A DNA stretch of 12,297 bases from assembly GCA_002686115.1 (NCBI GenBank), contig NZAF01000134.1:1-12297 (forward strand), written 5' to 3'. Positions 1 to 5,967 of this stretch are shown here, in pieces. Below the pieces are notes generated by a model. The model was not told where the DNA came from, did not search any database, and saw only the letters and a program-made list of their open reading frames with translations. This stretch comes from Halobacteriovorax sp. GTDB taxonomy: Bacteria > Bdellovibrionota > Bacteriovoracia > Bacteriovoracales > Bacteriovoracaceae. Position 1 is the first letter of the stretch. Every line of letters starts with the position of its first letter. The position numbers were made by a program, and so were the translations under genes.

Positions 1-16
1 ATAGACCCGACGCTTT

Positions 17-46
17 TTATCAAGTATTAGTCGTATTAAGTATAAT
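17..46 (+). promoter_or_regulatory. Candidate sigma70-type promoter of the mnmG block
   Basis: A perfect -10 box, TATAAT, lies at 41-46. A moderate -35 candidate, TTATCA (4 of 6 matches to TTGACA), lies at 17-22 with an 18-bp spacer. Transcription would start near 53, giving a leader of about 20 nt before the mnmG ATG at 73. The first parS-like site (54-69) fills almost all of that leader. No coding sequence could be identified in bases 1-40; one frame stays open there but is too short to name. The -10 match is strong and the -35 is inferred from spacing. Confidence 0.55.
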
Positions 47-53
47 TGTGTTT

Positions 54-69
54 TGTTCTACGTGGAACT
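54..69. promoter_or_regulatory. parS: parS-like ParB binding site 1, in the mnmG leader
   Basis: The 16-mer TGTTCTACGTGGAACT matches 14 of 16 positions of TGTTCCACGTGGAACA, a symmetric form of the bacterial parS consensus. It lies between the TATAAT box (41-46) and the mnmG ATG (73). Its GGAA (64-67) is also the only ribosome-binding-site-like sequence for mnmG. It is one of four related sites upstream of parA. Binding is inferred from similarity and from the linked parB gene. Confidence 0.72.
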
Positions 70-72
70 TTT

Positions 73-1923
73 ATGGATAATAAATTCGATATTGTAGTTA
101 TAGGTGGAGGTCATGCTGGCTTAGAAGCTGCGTGGATCGCAAGTCAATTTAATTTAAGGGTAGGGATACTTACTCTTCCCGGAATACCTATAGCCAGTGC
201 ACCTTGTAATCCAGCTGTCGGTGGTGTTGGTAAAGGACAAGTGGTTCGAGAACTTGATGCTCTTGGTGGAATCATGGGCAAGCTGGCTGACTTGTCTGCT
301 ATACAGTATAGGACGCTTAATGAATCAAAGGGCTATGCTGTACAGTCTACACGTGTGCAAATTGATAAGGTTGCTTATGCTGAAAATGCAGAGAGAGCAG
401 TAGAGGCAAATAAAAATATTTCAGTAATTAGATGCAAAGTAAATAAAGTCATCAAGTCTAATGAATTGTTCCACGTGGAAACATCTGTGGGTGATATTGA
501 ATCAAGAAGTGTTGTTTGTACAACAGGAACATTTCTAGCTGGTAATATGCATACCGGTGAAGAACAGACTGCTGGAGGTAGAGTGGATTGTGAGCAAGTG
601 GATTCTCTTGACTCTATTTTTGCATCAGTATCAAAACTAAAGACTAGGTTTAAAACAGGAACTCCTGCAAGGATTAAGAGGAAATCAATAGACTTTTCCA
701 AAATGGAGTCTCAGCCAAGTGATAAGAGTGCAATTAATTTTCATTTTGATCACGATCCATACCACAGAGAACTAGAACAAGTATCTTGTCATTTAACAAG
801 AACCAATGATGATACATTAAAGATAATTAGGGATAATAAAGAAAGGTCCCCAATTTTTAACGGACAGATCAAAGGTGTTGGGCCTAGGTACTGTCCAAGT
901 ATTGAAGATAAAGCTTATCGGTACGAAGAGAAAAATGAACATCACGTTTTTGTAGAACCCGAGAGTTTGTCACTTGATACTTTCTATCCAAACGGTATTT
1001 CAACTTCACTTCCAAAAGAGATTCAACTGGACTTTATACAAACAATAGCAGGTCTAGAAAATGCTGAGATAGCAGTTTGGGGATATGCTGTAGAATATGA
1101 TGTTGTAGATACTACTAAGTTAGATATAACACTTCAGAGCACTGAGGTGCCAGGACTCTATTTTGCGGGACAGGTAAATGGCACTTCTGGATATGAAGAG
1201 GCCGCAGGTCAAGGATACATAGCAGGAGTGAATGCAGCCTTAAAGCTTCTTGATAGAGAAAAATTAGTTTTAGATAGAAACGAATCTTATATTGGTGTCA
1301 TGATCGAGGATCTTGTCAGTAATAAAAGAGATGAACCTTATAGATTATTTACGGCTAGGTCTGAAAATAGATTATTTGTTAGAGAAGATAATACAATTCA
1401 GAGGATATCTCCCTATAGAAGTTCTCTTGGATTAAATTCAAAAATTGATAAATATCAAATGTTCTACATGGAACAATTTTATGATCTATATGAGCTATGT
1501 AGGACTTTTACTTTTGTAGCTAATAGAGAAAATAAAGCACTTTTTGAGAGATATAATTTTGGCTCATTAAAGACAAATATATCTATGGCTGAATTAATAA
1601 AAAGAAGTAAGCTTGATCCTGTGAAGACTTTATCTATTCTGTGCAAAGAGTTCTGTATTCAATATAGTTCTGAGATAATAAGAACTACTGCTATTACCTT
1701 AAAGTATGATGGATATATCGATAGAGCAAAGATAGAGCAGTCTAGAATTGCTAGACTTGATAATAAGAAAATTAATTGGAAAAATCTTTCAGAATCAGAA
1801 AATGTATCATTTGAGTGTCGAACACGTATTAAAGAAATAATGCCTGAAAGTTTCGGACAACTGAAAAGAATAGAAGGTATAAGACCTGCAACATTAGTTT
1901 ATGTTGCTAATAACTTGGTGTAG
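73..1923 (+). CDS. mnmG: tRNA uridine-5-carboxymethylaminomethyl modification enzyme MnmG (GidA)
   Basis: This is the FAD-dependent subunit of the MnmE-MnmG complex, which installs the (carboxymethyl)aminomethyl group on C5 of the wobble uridine of certain tRNAs in the cytoplasm. The 616-residue product is normal for the family (about 620-630). The FAD-binding GGGHAG is at residues 11-16. The family signature around CNPAVGGVGKG is at 45-55, and GPRYCPSIEDK contains Cys274; Cys45 and Cys274 correspond to the two conserved family cysteines. The distal FAD-binding segment (GLYFAGQ, then GYEEAAGQG) and SENRLFVREDN follow. The C-terminal helical domain that contacts MnmE and tRNA ends at the stop. 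ATG 73 is chosen because the family N-terminus begins there; the upstream in-frame TTG at 46 overlaps the -10 box. rsmG starts one base after the stop. Two parS-like sites lie inside the gene. Confidence 0.97.
   Translation: MDNKFDIVVIGGGHAGLEAAWIASQFNLRVGILTLPGIPIASAPCNPAVGGVGKGQVVRELDALGGIMGKLADLSAIQYRTLNESKGYAVQSTRVQIDKVAYAENAERAVEANKNISVIRCKVNKVIKSNELFHVETSVGDIESRSVVCTTGTFLAGNMHTGEEQTAGGRVDCEQVDSLDSIFASVSKLKTRFKTGTPARIKRKSIDFSKMESQPSDKSAINFHFDHDPYHRELEQVSCHLTRTNDDTLKIIRDNKERSPIFNGQIKGVGPRYCPSIEDKAYRYEEKNEHHVFVEPESLSLDTFYPNGISTSLPKEIQLDFIQTIAGLENAEIAVWGYAVEYDVVDTTKLDITLQSTEVPGLYFAGQVNGTSGYEEAAGQGYIAGVNAALKLLDREKLVLDRNESYIGVMIEDLVSNKRDEPYRLFTARSENRLFVREDNTIQRISPYRSSLGLNSKIDKYQMFYMEQFYDLYELCRTFTFVANRENKALFERYNFGSLKTNISMAELIKRSKLDPVKTLSILCKEFCIQYSSEIIRTTAITLKYDGYIDRAKIEQSRIARLDNKKINWKNLSESENVSFECRTRIKEIMPESFGQLKRIEGIRPATLVYVANNLV
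467..482. promoter_or_regulatory. parS: parS-like ParB binding site 2, inside mnmG
   Basis: TGTTCCACGTGGAAAC matches 14 of 16 positions of TGTTCCACGTGGAACA. Bases 469-480 form a perfect 12-bp palindrome around CACGTG. It overlaps mnmG codons for LFHVET, a part of the protein that is not strongly conserved in the family, so the motif is unlikely to be forced by the protein. The last two bases depart from the symmetric consensus. Confidence 0.75.
1460..1475. promoter_or_regulatory. parS: parS-like ParB binding site 3, inside mnmG
   Basis: TGTTCTACATGGAACA matches 14 of 16 positions of TGTTCCACGTGGAACA. Both outer arms (TGTTC and GAACA) are perfect, and the deviations are at positions 6 and 9 of the core. 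It overlaps mnmG codons for MFYMEQ. Because the central CG is lost, binding may be weaker than at sites 1, 2 and 4. Confidence 0.6.
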
Positions 1924-1924
1924 T

Positions 1925-2581
1925 ATGAATAGTTTCTGTGAAAAATATCTTGAGCAGGTAAGAGGTGAGTTTGCTGGAATAAATCTGACTAGGATTCTTT
2001 CTGATGAAGACTTTTATCATAAGCAATATGTTGATTCCGTTTATCCATTTGAAAATATCCCTTCTTTAAAAAAGATATACAAAAAAAATAAAATTCATAT
2101 TGATGTAGGCTTTGGTGGAGGATTCCCTTTACTGCCATTAGCTTCAATTTATCCAGATAAGAAATATATAGGTTTTGAAGCTAGAGGGAAGAAGTCTAAG
2201 GTAGTTAATCAGATAGCTTCGAACATTGGACTTGAAAACGTAAAAACTTATCACCAGAGATTTGAGCATGTCTACATTGACCACGACTGTATCATATCTT
2301 TTAAGGCAGTGAGCACTATTCAAAACTTATTACCAAATATTATTTCAGACAAAACAATATATGCAGTATTTTATAAAGGTCCTAACTTTTATGAACTAGA
2401 GGATTTAGACTGGCTACCTAGAACATGGGAGATTGTAGAAGAGACACTTTTGGAAATACCCAACACAGATGGTCGGATGATTATCGTCTTAAAGAATAAT
2501 AACGTTCTACGTAGAACAGATGTTAATAACTTTAAGAAAAAATCAAACAAAAATCTTGTCAGCCTTAGTCAATTCCTTTAA
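1925..2581 (+). CDS. rsmG: 16S rRNA (guanine-N7) methyltransferase RsmG (GidB)
   Basis: RsmG uses S-adenosylmethionine to methylate N7 of a guanine in the 530 loop of 16S rRNA (G527 in E. coli). The product is 218 residues, within the family range (207 in E. coli, about 239 in B. subtilis). Family landmarks in order are NLTRI at 20-24, a HKQYVDS segment at 32-38 matching the usual RHxxDS region, and the SAM-binding motif DVGFGGGFPLLPLA at 60-73. GKK follows at 88-90, then the KG of YKGPNFYEL and a C-terminal RMIIVLKN strand. The usual SRA after the fourth strand reads FKA here, a conservative Arg-to-Lys change. ATG 1925 is chosen because homology starts there and it follows the mnmG stop by one base; an in-frame ATG at 1901 would overlap mnmG. 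The ribosome binding site is weak (GGTG, 1917-1920), suggesting translational coupling to mnmG. The divergent sequence makes this family-level rather than ortholog-perfect. Confidence 0.9.
   Translation: MNSFCEKYLEQVRGEFAGINLTRILSDEDFYHKQYVDSVYPFENIPSLKKIYKKNKIHIDVGFGGGFPLLPLASIYPDKKYIGFEARGKKSKVVNQIASNIGLENVKTYHQRFEHVYIDHDCIISFKAVSTIQNLLPNIISDKTIYAVFYKGPNFYELEDLDWLPRTWEIVEETLLEIPNTDGRMIIVLKNNNVLRRTDVNNFKKKSNKNLVSLSQFL
2503..2518. promoter_or_regulatory. parS: parS-like ParB binding site 4, 3' end of rsmG
   Basis: CGTTCTACGTAGAACA contains a perfect 14-bp palindrome, GTTCTACGTAGAAC (2504-2517). It matches 13 of 16 positions of TGTTCCACGTGGAACA, and the two core changes (C6 to T, G11 to A) are symmetric, so dyad symmetry is kept. 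It sits in the poorly conserved C-terminal codons of rsmG, about 125 bp upstream of the parA start. Site 1 also has T at position 6, which suggests the local consensus tolerates C or T there. Confidence 0.75.
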
Positions 2582-2630
2582 AAAATCATTAACACACTTT
2601 AAAAACAAAATGACCTATTATTCATTTTTT

Positions 2631-2637
2631 GGGAGAG
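2631..2637 (+). promoter_or_regulatory. Ribosome binding site that fixes the parA start
   Basis: GGGAGAG lies three bases before ATG 2641 and supports that start rather than the in-frame TTG at 2629, which precedes the site. The 59-bp rsmG-parA gap shows no convincing -35/-10 pair. A lone TATTAT at 2616-2621 could be a -10 box but has no good partner, so parA is probably read from the upstream promoter at least in part. Confidence 0.7.
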
Positions 2638-2640
2638 ATA

Positions 2641-3486
2641 ATGGCGAAAATCATAGCTCTTATGAATCAAAAAGGTGGTGTTGGTAAAACAACGACTACT
2701 ATTAACTTGGCAGCTTGTTTAGCAGTTGCTGAAAAGAGAACATTGATAATTGATCTGGATCCACAAGGAAACGGTTCAATAAGTGTAGGGCTGGACGCAG
2801 AGCACTATTTAGAAAAGAATATTTATCATGTTATTAAAGATGGAATAAATATTAAAGAAGCAATTTATGAGACTGAACTACCAGGACTTCATATTTGCCC
2901 ATCAGAAAATAACCTTGCTGGAGCAGAAGTCGAACTTGTAAATGAGTATGCAAGAGAATTAAGGCTCAAGAACGCTTTTCAAGCAATTGCAGATGACTAC
3001 GATTATGTATTAATCGACTGCCCACCATCTTTGGGAATTCTCACAGTGAATGCTCTGACTGCAGCAGATACATTCTTAGTTCCAATGCAAACAGAATATC
3101 TTGCAATGGAAGGTCTTGCTCAATTAGTGAATACAGTAAGACTTATAAAGTCTAGCTTGAATCCAACATTAGAAATGGAGGGAATTCTCCTTACTATGTT
3201 CGATTCAAGAGCTAGTCTACATAAACAAGTAGTAGATGAAATAAAGAAGCACTTTGAGGATAAAGTGTTTAATACAGTAATTCCAAGGAATGTAAAACTT
3301 GCTGAATGTCCAAGTTTTGGGAAGCCAATAATTCTTTATGATATTTCTTCGAAGGGAAGTGAGGCCTATCTCTCACTTGCAAAAGAAATTATCTTAAAAG
3401 AAAGAATGCAAACAGAATCAGTTTCTATACCAGAAGCACATATGATTCAAAATGCAAGCAATGAGCTTCAGGCTCAAATTCAGTAG
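2641..3486 (+). CDS. parA: Chromosome partitioning ATPase ParA (Soj family)
   Basis: ParA is a P-loop ATPase that dimerises with ATP, binds DNA nonspecifically over the nucleoid, and is released by ParB, driving segregation of origin-proximal parS-ParB complexes. The 281-residue product carries the deviant Walker A motif KGGVGKTT at residues 11-18 (signature Lys11, P-loop Lys16). Walker A' follows with Asp38 and Asp40 in DLDPQGN, then Walker B ending at Asp126 in LIDCPPSLG. The C-terminal half has the Soj-type SRASLHKQVVDEI and PRNVKLAECPSFGKPI segments. There is no N-terminal DNA-binding domain, so this is the small chromosomal (type Ib-like) form rather than a plasmid ParA. Roughly 20 polar residues follow the usual core end. 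parB begins 9 bases after the stop, and four parS-like sites lie upstream. Confidence 0.96.
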   Translation: MAKIIALMNQKGGVGKTTTTINLAACLAVAEKRTLIIDLDPQGNGSISVGLDAEHYLEKNIYHVIKDGINIKEAIYETELPGLHICPSENNLAGAEVELVNEYARELRLKNAFQAIADDYDYVLIDCPPSLGILTVNALTAADTFLVPMQTEYLAMEGLAQLVNTVRLIKSSLNPTLEMEGILLTMFDSRASLHKQVVDEIKKHFEDKVFNTVIPRNVKLAECPSFGKPIILYDISSKGSEAYLSLAKEIILKERMQTESVSIPEAHMIQNASNELQAQIQ

Positions 3487-3495
3487 GGGGCAGTT

Positions 3496-4416
3496 ATGGC
3501 AAAGAAAATGGCACTTGGAAAAGGTATAGGCGCACTAATAAATTCTGGTTCAGTAAATCCAAACGTAGTAAATAAAGCTAAGGAAATGATGGATTTAGAA
3601 ACTGCAAAAAACAATGGTCCTATAGAACCAATTGGACCAATGCTTGTTCCAGTAGAGAAAATTAAAACAAACCCAAATCAACCAAGAAAAATATTTAAAG
3701 AAGAAGAGATTGCTGAGCTTTCACAGTCAATTAAAGAGAATGGAGTTATACAACCATTAATTGTTGCTGAGATGGATGGTAATTATGAGCTTATTGCAGG
3801 TGAGAGAAGATTAAGAGCATCAAAGCTTGCAGGACTTCCTTCTGTACCAGTTGTTGTGAAAAGAGCAACTGATAGAGAAAAAGTTGTAATGGCGATTATT
3901 GAAAACGTACAAAGAAGTGACCTTAATTGTGTCGAAGAAGCTCTAGCGTATTTTCAATTAATGGAAGATTACAAATTAACTCAAGAAGAAGTTGCAAAGA
4001 AAATTGGTAAAGAAAGATCAACGATTGCAAACTTTTTAAGAATATTAAAGCTACCAAGAGAAGTAGTAGATATGATTCAAAAAGATCTACTAAGTTTTGG
4101 TCACGCAAAAGTTTTAGCTTCTATTAAAGATAGAGAAAAATGTATAAGAGTTGCTAACGAAGTTGTTACTAACAAATTATCAGTTCGTGATACTGAAAAA
4201 TTAAGTAAGAAAACTTTTAAAGTAAAAGAAGAAAAGAAGAATGATAATAATGATTACTTTGGAGAAAAGCTTGATCAATATCGTCAGAAACTTGAGCAAA
4301 GAACTGGCTATCATTTTAATTTGAAATCTAATAAAAAAGGTGGCGGACAAGTTATCTTGAATTTCAGCAATGAAGCTGAGTTTAATGATATCTACGAATT
4401 TCTTTTACAGAAATAG
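3496..4416 (+). CDS. parB: Chromosome partitioning protein ParB, parS-binding CTPase
   Basis: ParB binds parS and spreads on flanking DNA as a CTP-dependent clamp, recruiting ParA and often SMC. The 306-residue product has the N-terminal ParA-stimulating motif LGKGIGALI at residues 7-15. The ParB/Srx CTPase core spans about 50-145, with GERRLRA at 102-108 and ENVQRSDLN at 136-144. A helix-turn-helix at about 162-181 (TQEEVAKKIGKERSTIANFL) is the parS reader. A lysine-rich, low-complexity linker (about 227-250) leads to a C-terminal dimerisation domain. The start is supported by a strong GGGGG ribosome binding site at 3486-3490 that overlaps the parA stop. One copy of a 17-bp near-palindrome is embedded in codons 40-46, in the flexible linker before the core. 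The bactofilin gene follows after 26 bp. Confidence 0.96.
   Translation: MAKKMALGKGIGALINSGSVNPNVVNKAKEMMDLETAKNNGPIEPIGPMLVPVEKIKTNPNQPRKIFKEEEIAELSQSIKENGVIQPLIVAEMDGNYELIAGERRLRASKLAGLPSVPVVVKRATDREKVVMAIIENVQRSDLNCVEEALAYFQLMEDYKLTQEEVAKKIGKERSTIANFLRILKLPREVVDMIQKDLLSFGHAKVLASIKDREKCIRVANEVVTNKLSVRDTEKLSKKTFKVKEEKKNDNNDYFGEKLDQYRQKLEQRTGYHFNLKSNKKGGGQVILNFSNEAEFNDIYEFLLQK
3615..3631. repeat. 17-bp repeated near-palindrome, copy 1 (inside parB)
   Basis: TGGTCCTATAGAACCAA is identical to bases 4417-4433. Its first 16 bases are a near-palindrome with one mismatched pair (T4, C5, C6 against G11, A12, A13). Here it encodes GPIEP in the linker between the ParB N-terminal motif and its core. 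A further GGACCA at 3634-3639 is the exact complement of its first six bases, so the RNA could also fold locally. Its function is unknown. Confidence 0.6.
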
Positions 4417-4433
4417 TGGTCCTATAGAACCAA
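4417..4433. repeat. 17-bp repeated near-palindrome, copy 2 (parB-bactofilin gap)
   Basis: This exact second copy of TGGTCCTATAGAACCAA starts on the base after the parB stop and ends where the bactofilin ribosome binding site AGGA (4434-4437) begins. Relative to the parB reading frame it is shifted compared with copy 1, so the identity is not explained by a repeated peptide. Its position suits an operator or an RNA hairpin acting on bactofilin translation. This is inference. Confidence 0.6.
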
Positions 4434-4442
4434 AGGAATTTT

Positions 4443-4766
4443 ATGTCTGGTGAAATGGCAGCCATTATAGAAGAAGGTTGTAAGCTAGAGGGAAATTTAT
4501 CTTTTAATGGTGTCGCAAGAATTGCAGGAGATGTAAAAGGAACTGTCTTTTCTAACGACACCATAATCGTATCTGAAGCTGCAGTTGTCCATGCAGACAT
4601 CAATGCAGACGTGATTATTATATCTGGTGTTGTTAAAGGAAATATCAAAGCGGCATCAAGAGTAGAAATAGTTAAGCCTGCCAGATTCGAGGGCACTATT
4701 ACTACACCATCATTATTTGTAGAGGATGGAGTTATTTTCCATGGAACTACAAAAATGCATGACTAG
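4443..4766 (+). CDS. Bactofilin family cytoskeletal protein
   Basis: Bactofilins form a right-handed beta-helix and polymerise without nucleotide into filaments or membrane-associated patches that scaffold cell-shape, wall-synthesis or chromosome-positioning machinery. The 107-residue product is small but covers the core domain. It shows alternating hydrophobic and glycine turns typical of the family: GNLSFNGVARIAGDVKGTV, then VVHADINADVIIISGVVKGNI, then RVEIVKPARFEGTITTPSL, then GVIFHGTTKM at the end. No membrane segment or long tail is seen. The start has a good ribosome binding site (AGGA, 4434-4437) directly after the second 17-bp repeat. It follows parAB with no terminator between, so it is probably cotranscribed. 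In Myxococcus, bactofilins with PadC position the ParABS machinery; a similar role here is inferred from linkage only. Confidence 0.93.
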   Translation: MSGEMAAIIEEGCKLEGNLSFNGVARIAGDVKGTVFSNDTIIVSEAAVVHADINADVIIISGVVKGNIKAASRVEIVKPARFEGTITTPSLFVEDGVIFHGTTKMHD

Positions 4767-4771
4767 CCATG

Positions 4772-4836
4772 TCGTAACCTTCGTAACGCATCGTTAAATC
4801 GAGCTAAACTAAATCACTCAATATGCGTCGCACATA
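4772..4836. promoter_or_regulatory. Short repeats and a palindrome upstream of the atp promoter
   Basis: The 187-bp bactofilin-atp gap holds no credible gene and no intrinsic terminator for the upstream block. It contains TCGTAAC at 4772-4778 and 4781-4787, with a degenerate third copy TCGTTAA at 4791-4797, at 9-10 bp spacing. Further on is an imperfect dyad, TATGCGTCGCACATA, at 4822-4836. Spacing near one helical turn could suit a protein binding one face of DNA, but the motifs are short and may be chance. Confidence 0.3.
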
Positions 4837-4881
4837 ATCCAAATAAAGAAGCTAGAAACGAATTTAACCATTAAAGATTTC

Positions 4882-4910
4882 TTGACGAACTAAGGGGTAA
4901 AGCATATTTT
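4882..4910 (+). promoter_or_regulatory. Promoter of the ATP synthase operon
   Basis: TTGACG at 4882-4887 (5 of 6 matches to the -35 consensus) and TATTTT at 4905-4910 (4 of 6 matches to TATAAT) are separated by exactly 17 bp. The predicted start is near 4917, giving a leader of about 37 nt before the b' ATG at 4954. A small dyad, GCATA and TATGC with a 3-bp centre, overlaps the -10 box at 4902-4914. It is the best promoter candidate in the gap and has the expected position for the operon. Confidence 0.75.
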
Positions 4911-4953
4911 ATGCTGAAACTTAAATCATGATTTTTTTAAAAGGTTAGCGTTA

Positions 4954-5397
4954 ATGGACACTATTTACATTGTCTTTGATTCACTACAAATCGACAAAAA
5001 CTTTTTCATCCAATTTGTACTAGTTACAGTGCTTTATTTTGTACTTAGATTCCTATTTTTAGATAAGCTTCAAGAGGTATTAACTCTTAGAGAAGACAAT
5101 ACTACAAAGATGGAAAGTGGTGCTGATGATAAGTTAAATCAAGCAGAAAAAATTTCTAAACAATATAAAGAAAAAATTGAAGATGCTAGACAAGAAGCTT
5201 TTAAGATAATTTCAAAAAGAAAAGATGAAGTTATATCAAGAGAACTTCAAGCTTATAAACAACACGAAGCTAGCCTTGATAATGATATCAATTCAAAATT
5301 AAATTCTTTTCAAGGTGAACTTGATGAGAAGAAGCAAGATGTAATGAAGCAAGCGCAAAGTTTATCTGAAGAGCTTGTTCAAAAGATCGTTCATTAA
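4954..5397 (+). CDS. atpF': ATP synthase Fo subunit b' (peripheral stalk)
   Basis: Subunit b' pairs with b to form the peripheral stalk that holds the F1 catalytic head against the a subunit in the membrane. The 147-residue product has one membrane segment (about 17-36) near the N-terminus. The rest, from about 38 to the end, is a long charged, Lys/Glu/Gln-rich helix with heptad-like spacing, as in b subunits. A second b-type gene follows immediately, so the pair is b' and b rather than the homodimer of E. coli. Which one is formally b' cannot be settled by eye; I follow the usual order. AAGG (4941-4944) is a plausible ribosome binding site. No atpB or atpE precedes it. Confidence 0.85.
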   Translation: MDTIYIVFDSLQIDKNFFIQFVLVTVLYFVLRFLFLDKLQEVLTLREDNTTKMESGADDKLNQAEKISKQYKEKIEDARQEAFKIISKRKDEVISRELQAYKQHEASLDNDINSKLNSFQGELDEKKQDVMKQAQSLSEELVQKIVH

Positions 5398-5430
5398 TTA
5401 ATAAGAGTTAGAATAAGAATAGGAAAAACA

Positions 5431-5952
5431 ATGAAAGTTTTATTACTCATTTTTTTACAAGCACTAACGTTCGCAGGTGGAGCAGCAGGTGGTTCAATTA
5501 CTGACCTAATGGTTCCTGCAGGAAACTTTATCTTAGTCTTTGGTTTTATTTTTTGGAAATTAAAGCCAATGATAAAAAGACATTTTGAAGAAAACTCAGT
5601 GAAGATTAAAGAGCTTGTTGAGCTTGCACACAAAAGAGATAAAGAAGCTCAAATCAAATTAGAATCTTATCAAGAGAAAATGAATAATGTATCGAATGAA
5701 GTTGAAAAAATAATTTCAGATGCGAAAAAAGATGCAGATAATTTTGAACAAACTCACATTAAAGAAATGAGTGAAGCAAAAGAGAAAGCAACTAAAGATT
5801 CTGCTCATAAATTAGAAAGTGAAAAAAATATGATGGTAAGACATCTTAATGAATCACTACTTGATGAAGTTATCTCTCTAACTAAAAATAAAATTTCCAA
5901 TGATAATGGCCTTAACGGTAAAGCGACAGCGAAACTTTTAAAGAATATTTAA
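5431..5952 (+). CDS. atpF: ATP synthase Fo subunit b (peripheral stalk)
   Basis: This is the second b-type stalk subunit, 173 residues. It begins with a hydrophobic stretch (3-15) ending in TFAGGAAGG, like a cleavable signal sequence. A true membrane segment follows at about 27-42 (VPAGNFILVFGFIFWK), then a long charged coiled-coil helix to the end. Extended, signal-like N-termini occur on b subunits of several former Deltaproteobacteria. If the first stretch is cleaved, the mature protein has the usual single-span b topology. AGGAAAA at 5421-5427 supports ATG 5431. It lies 33 bp after b' and 15 bp before atpH. Confidence 0.9.
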   Translation: MKVLLLIFLQALTFAGGAAGGSITDLMVPAGNFILVFGFIFWKLKPMIKRHFEENSVKIKELVELAHKRDKEAQIKLESYQEKMNNVSNEVEKIISDAKKDADNFEQTHIKEMSEAKEKATKDSAHKLESEKNMMVRHLNESLLDEVISLTKNKISNDNGLNGKATAKLLKNI

Positions 5953-5967
5953 GGGTACAGGTAGAAG

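Noticed and set aside
46..72. Longer mnmG start at an in-frame TTG (46)
   Set aside because: The codon overlaps the TATAAT box, and the added nine residues precede the normal family N-terminus, which begins at ATG 73.
345..360. Possible fifth parS site around ACACGTGT in mnmG
   Set aside because: Only the CACGTG core and a few outer positions match (8 of 16); the arms are not symmetric.
2151..2159. DnaA box (TTATCCAGA) suggesting an origin inside rsmG
   Set aside because: One mismatch to TTATCCACA, isolated within a coding region, with no cluster and no AT-rich unwinding element; the origin is probably nearby but not in this window.
2629..2640. Longer parA start at an in-frame TTG (2629)
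   Set aside because: The strong GGGAGAG ribosome binding site lies after it and points to ATG 2641, where Soj-family proteins start.
4382..4696. 104-residue antisense reading frame opposite the bactofilin
   Set aside because: It has no family resemblance or ribosome binding site and is a shadow of a repetitive beta-helix gene.
4737..4746. TTCCATGGAA palindrome at the bactofilin 3' end as a parS site
   Set aside because: It lacks the ACGT centre and is two bases shorter than the parS dyad, so arm spacing is wrong.
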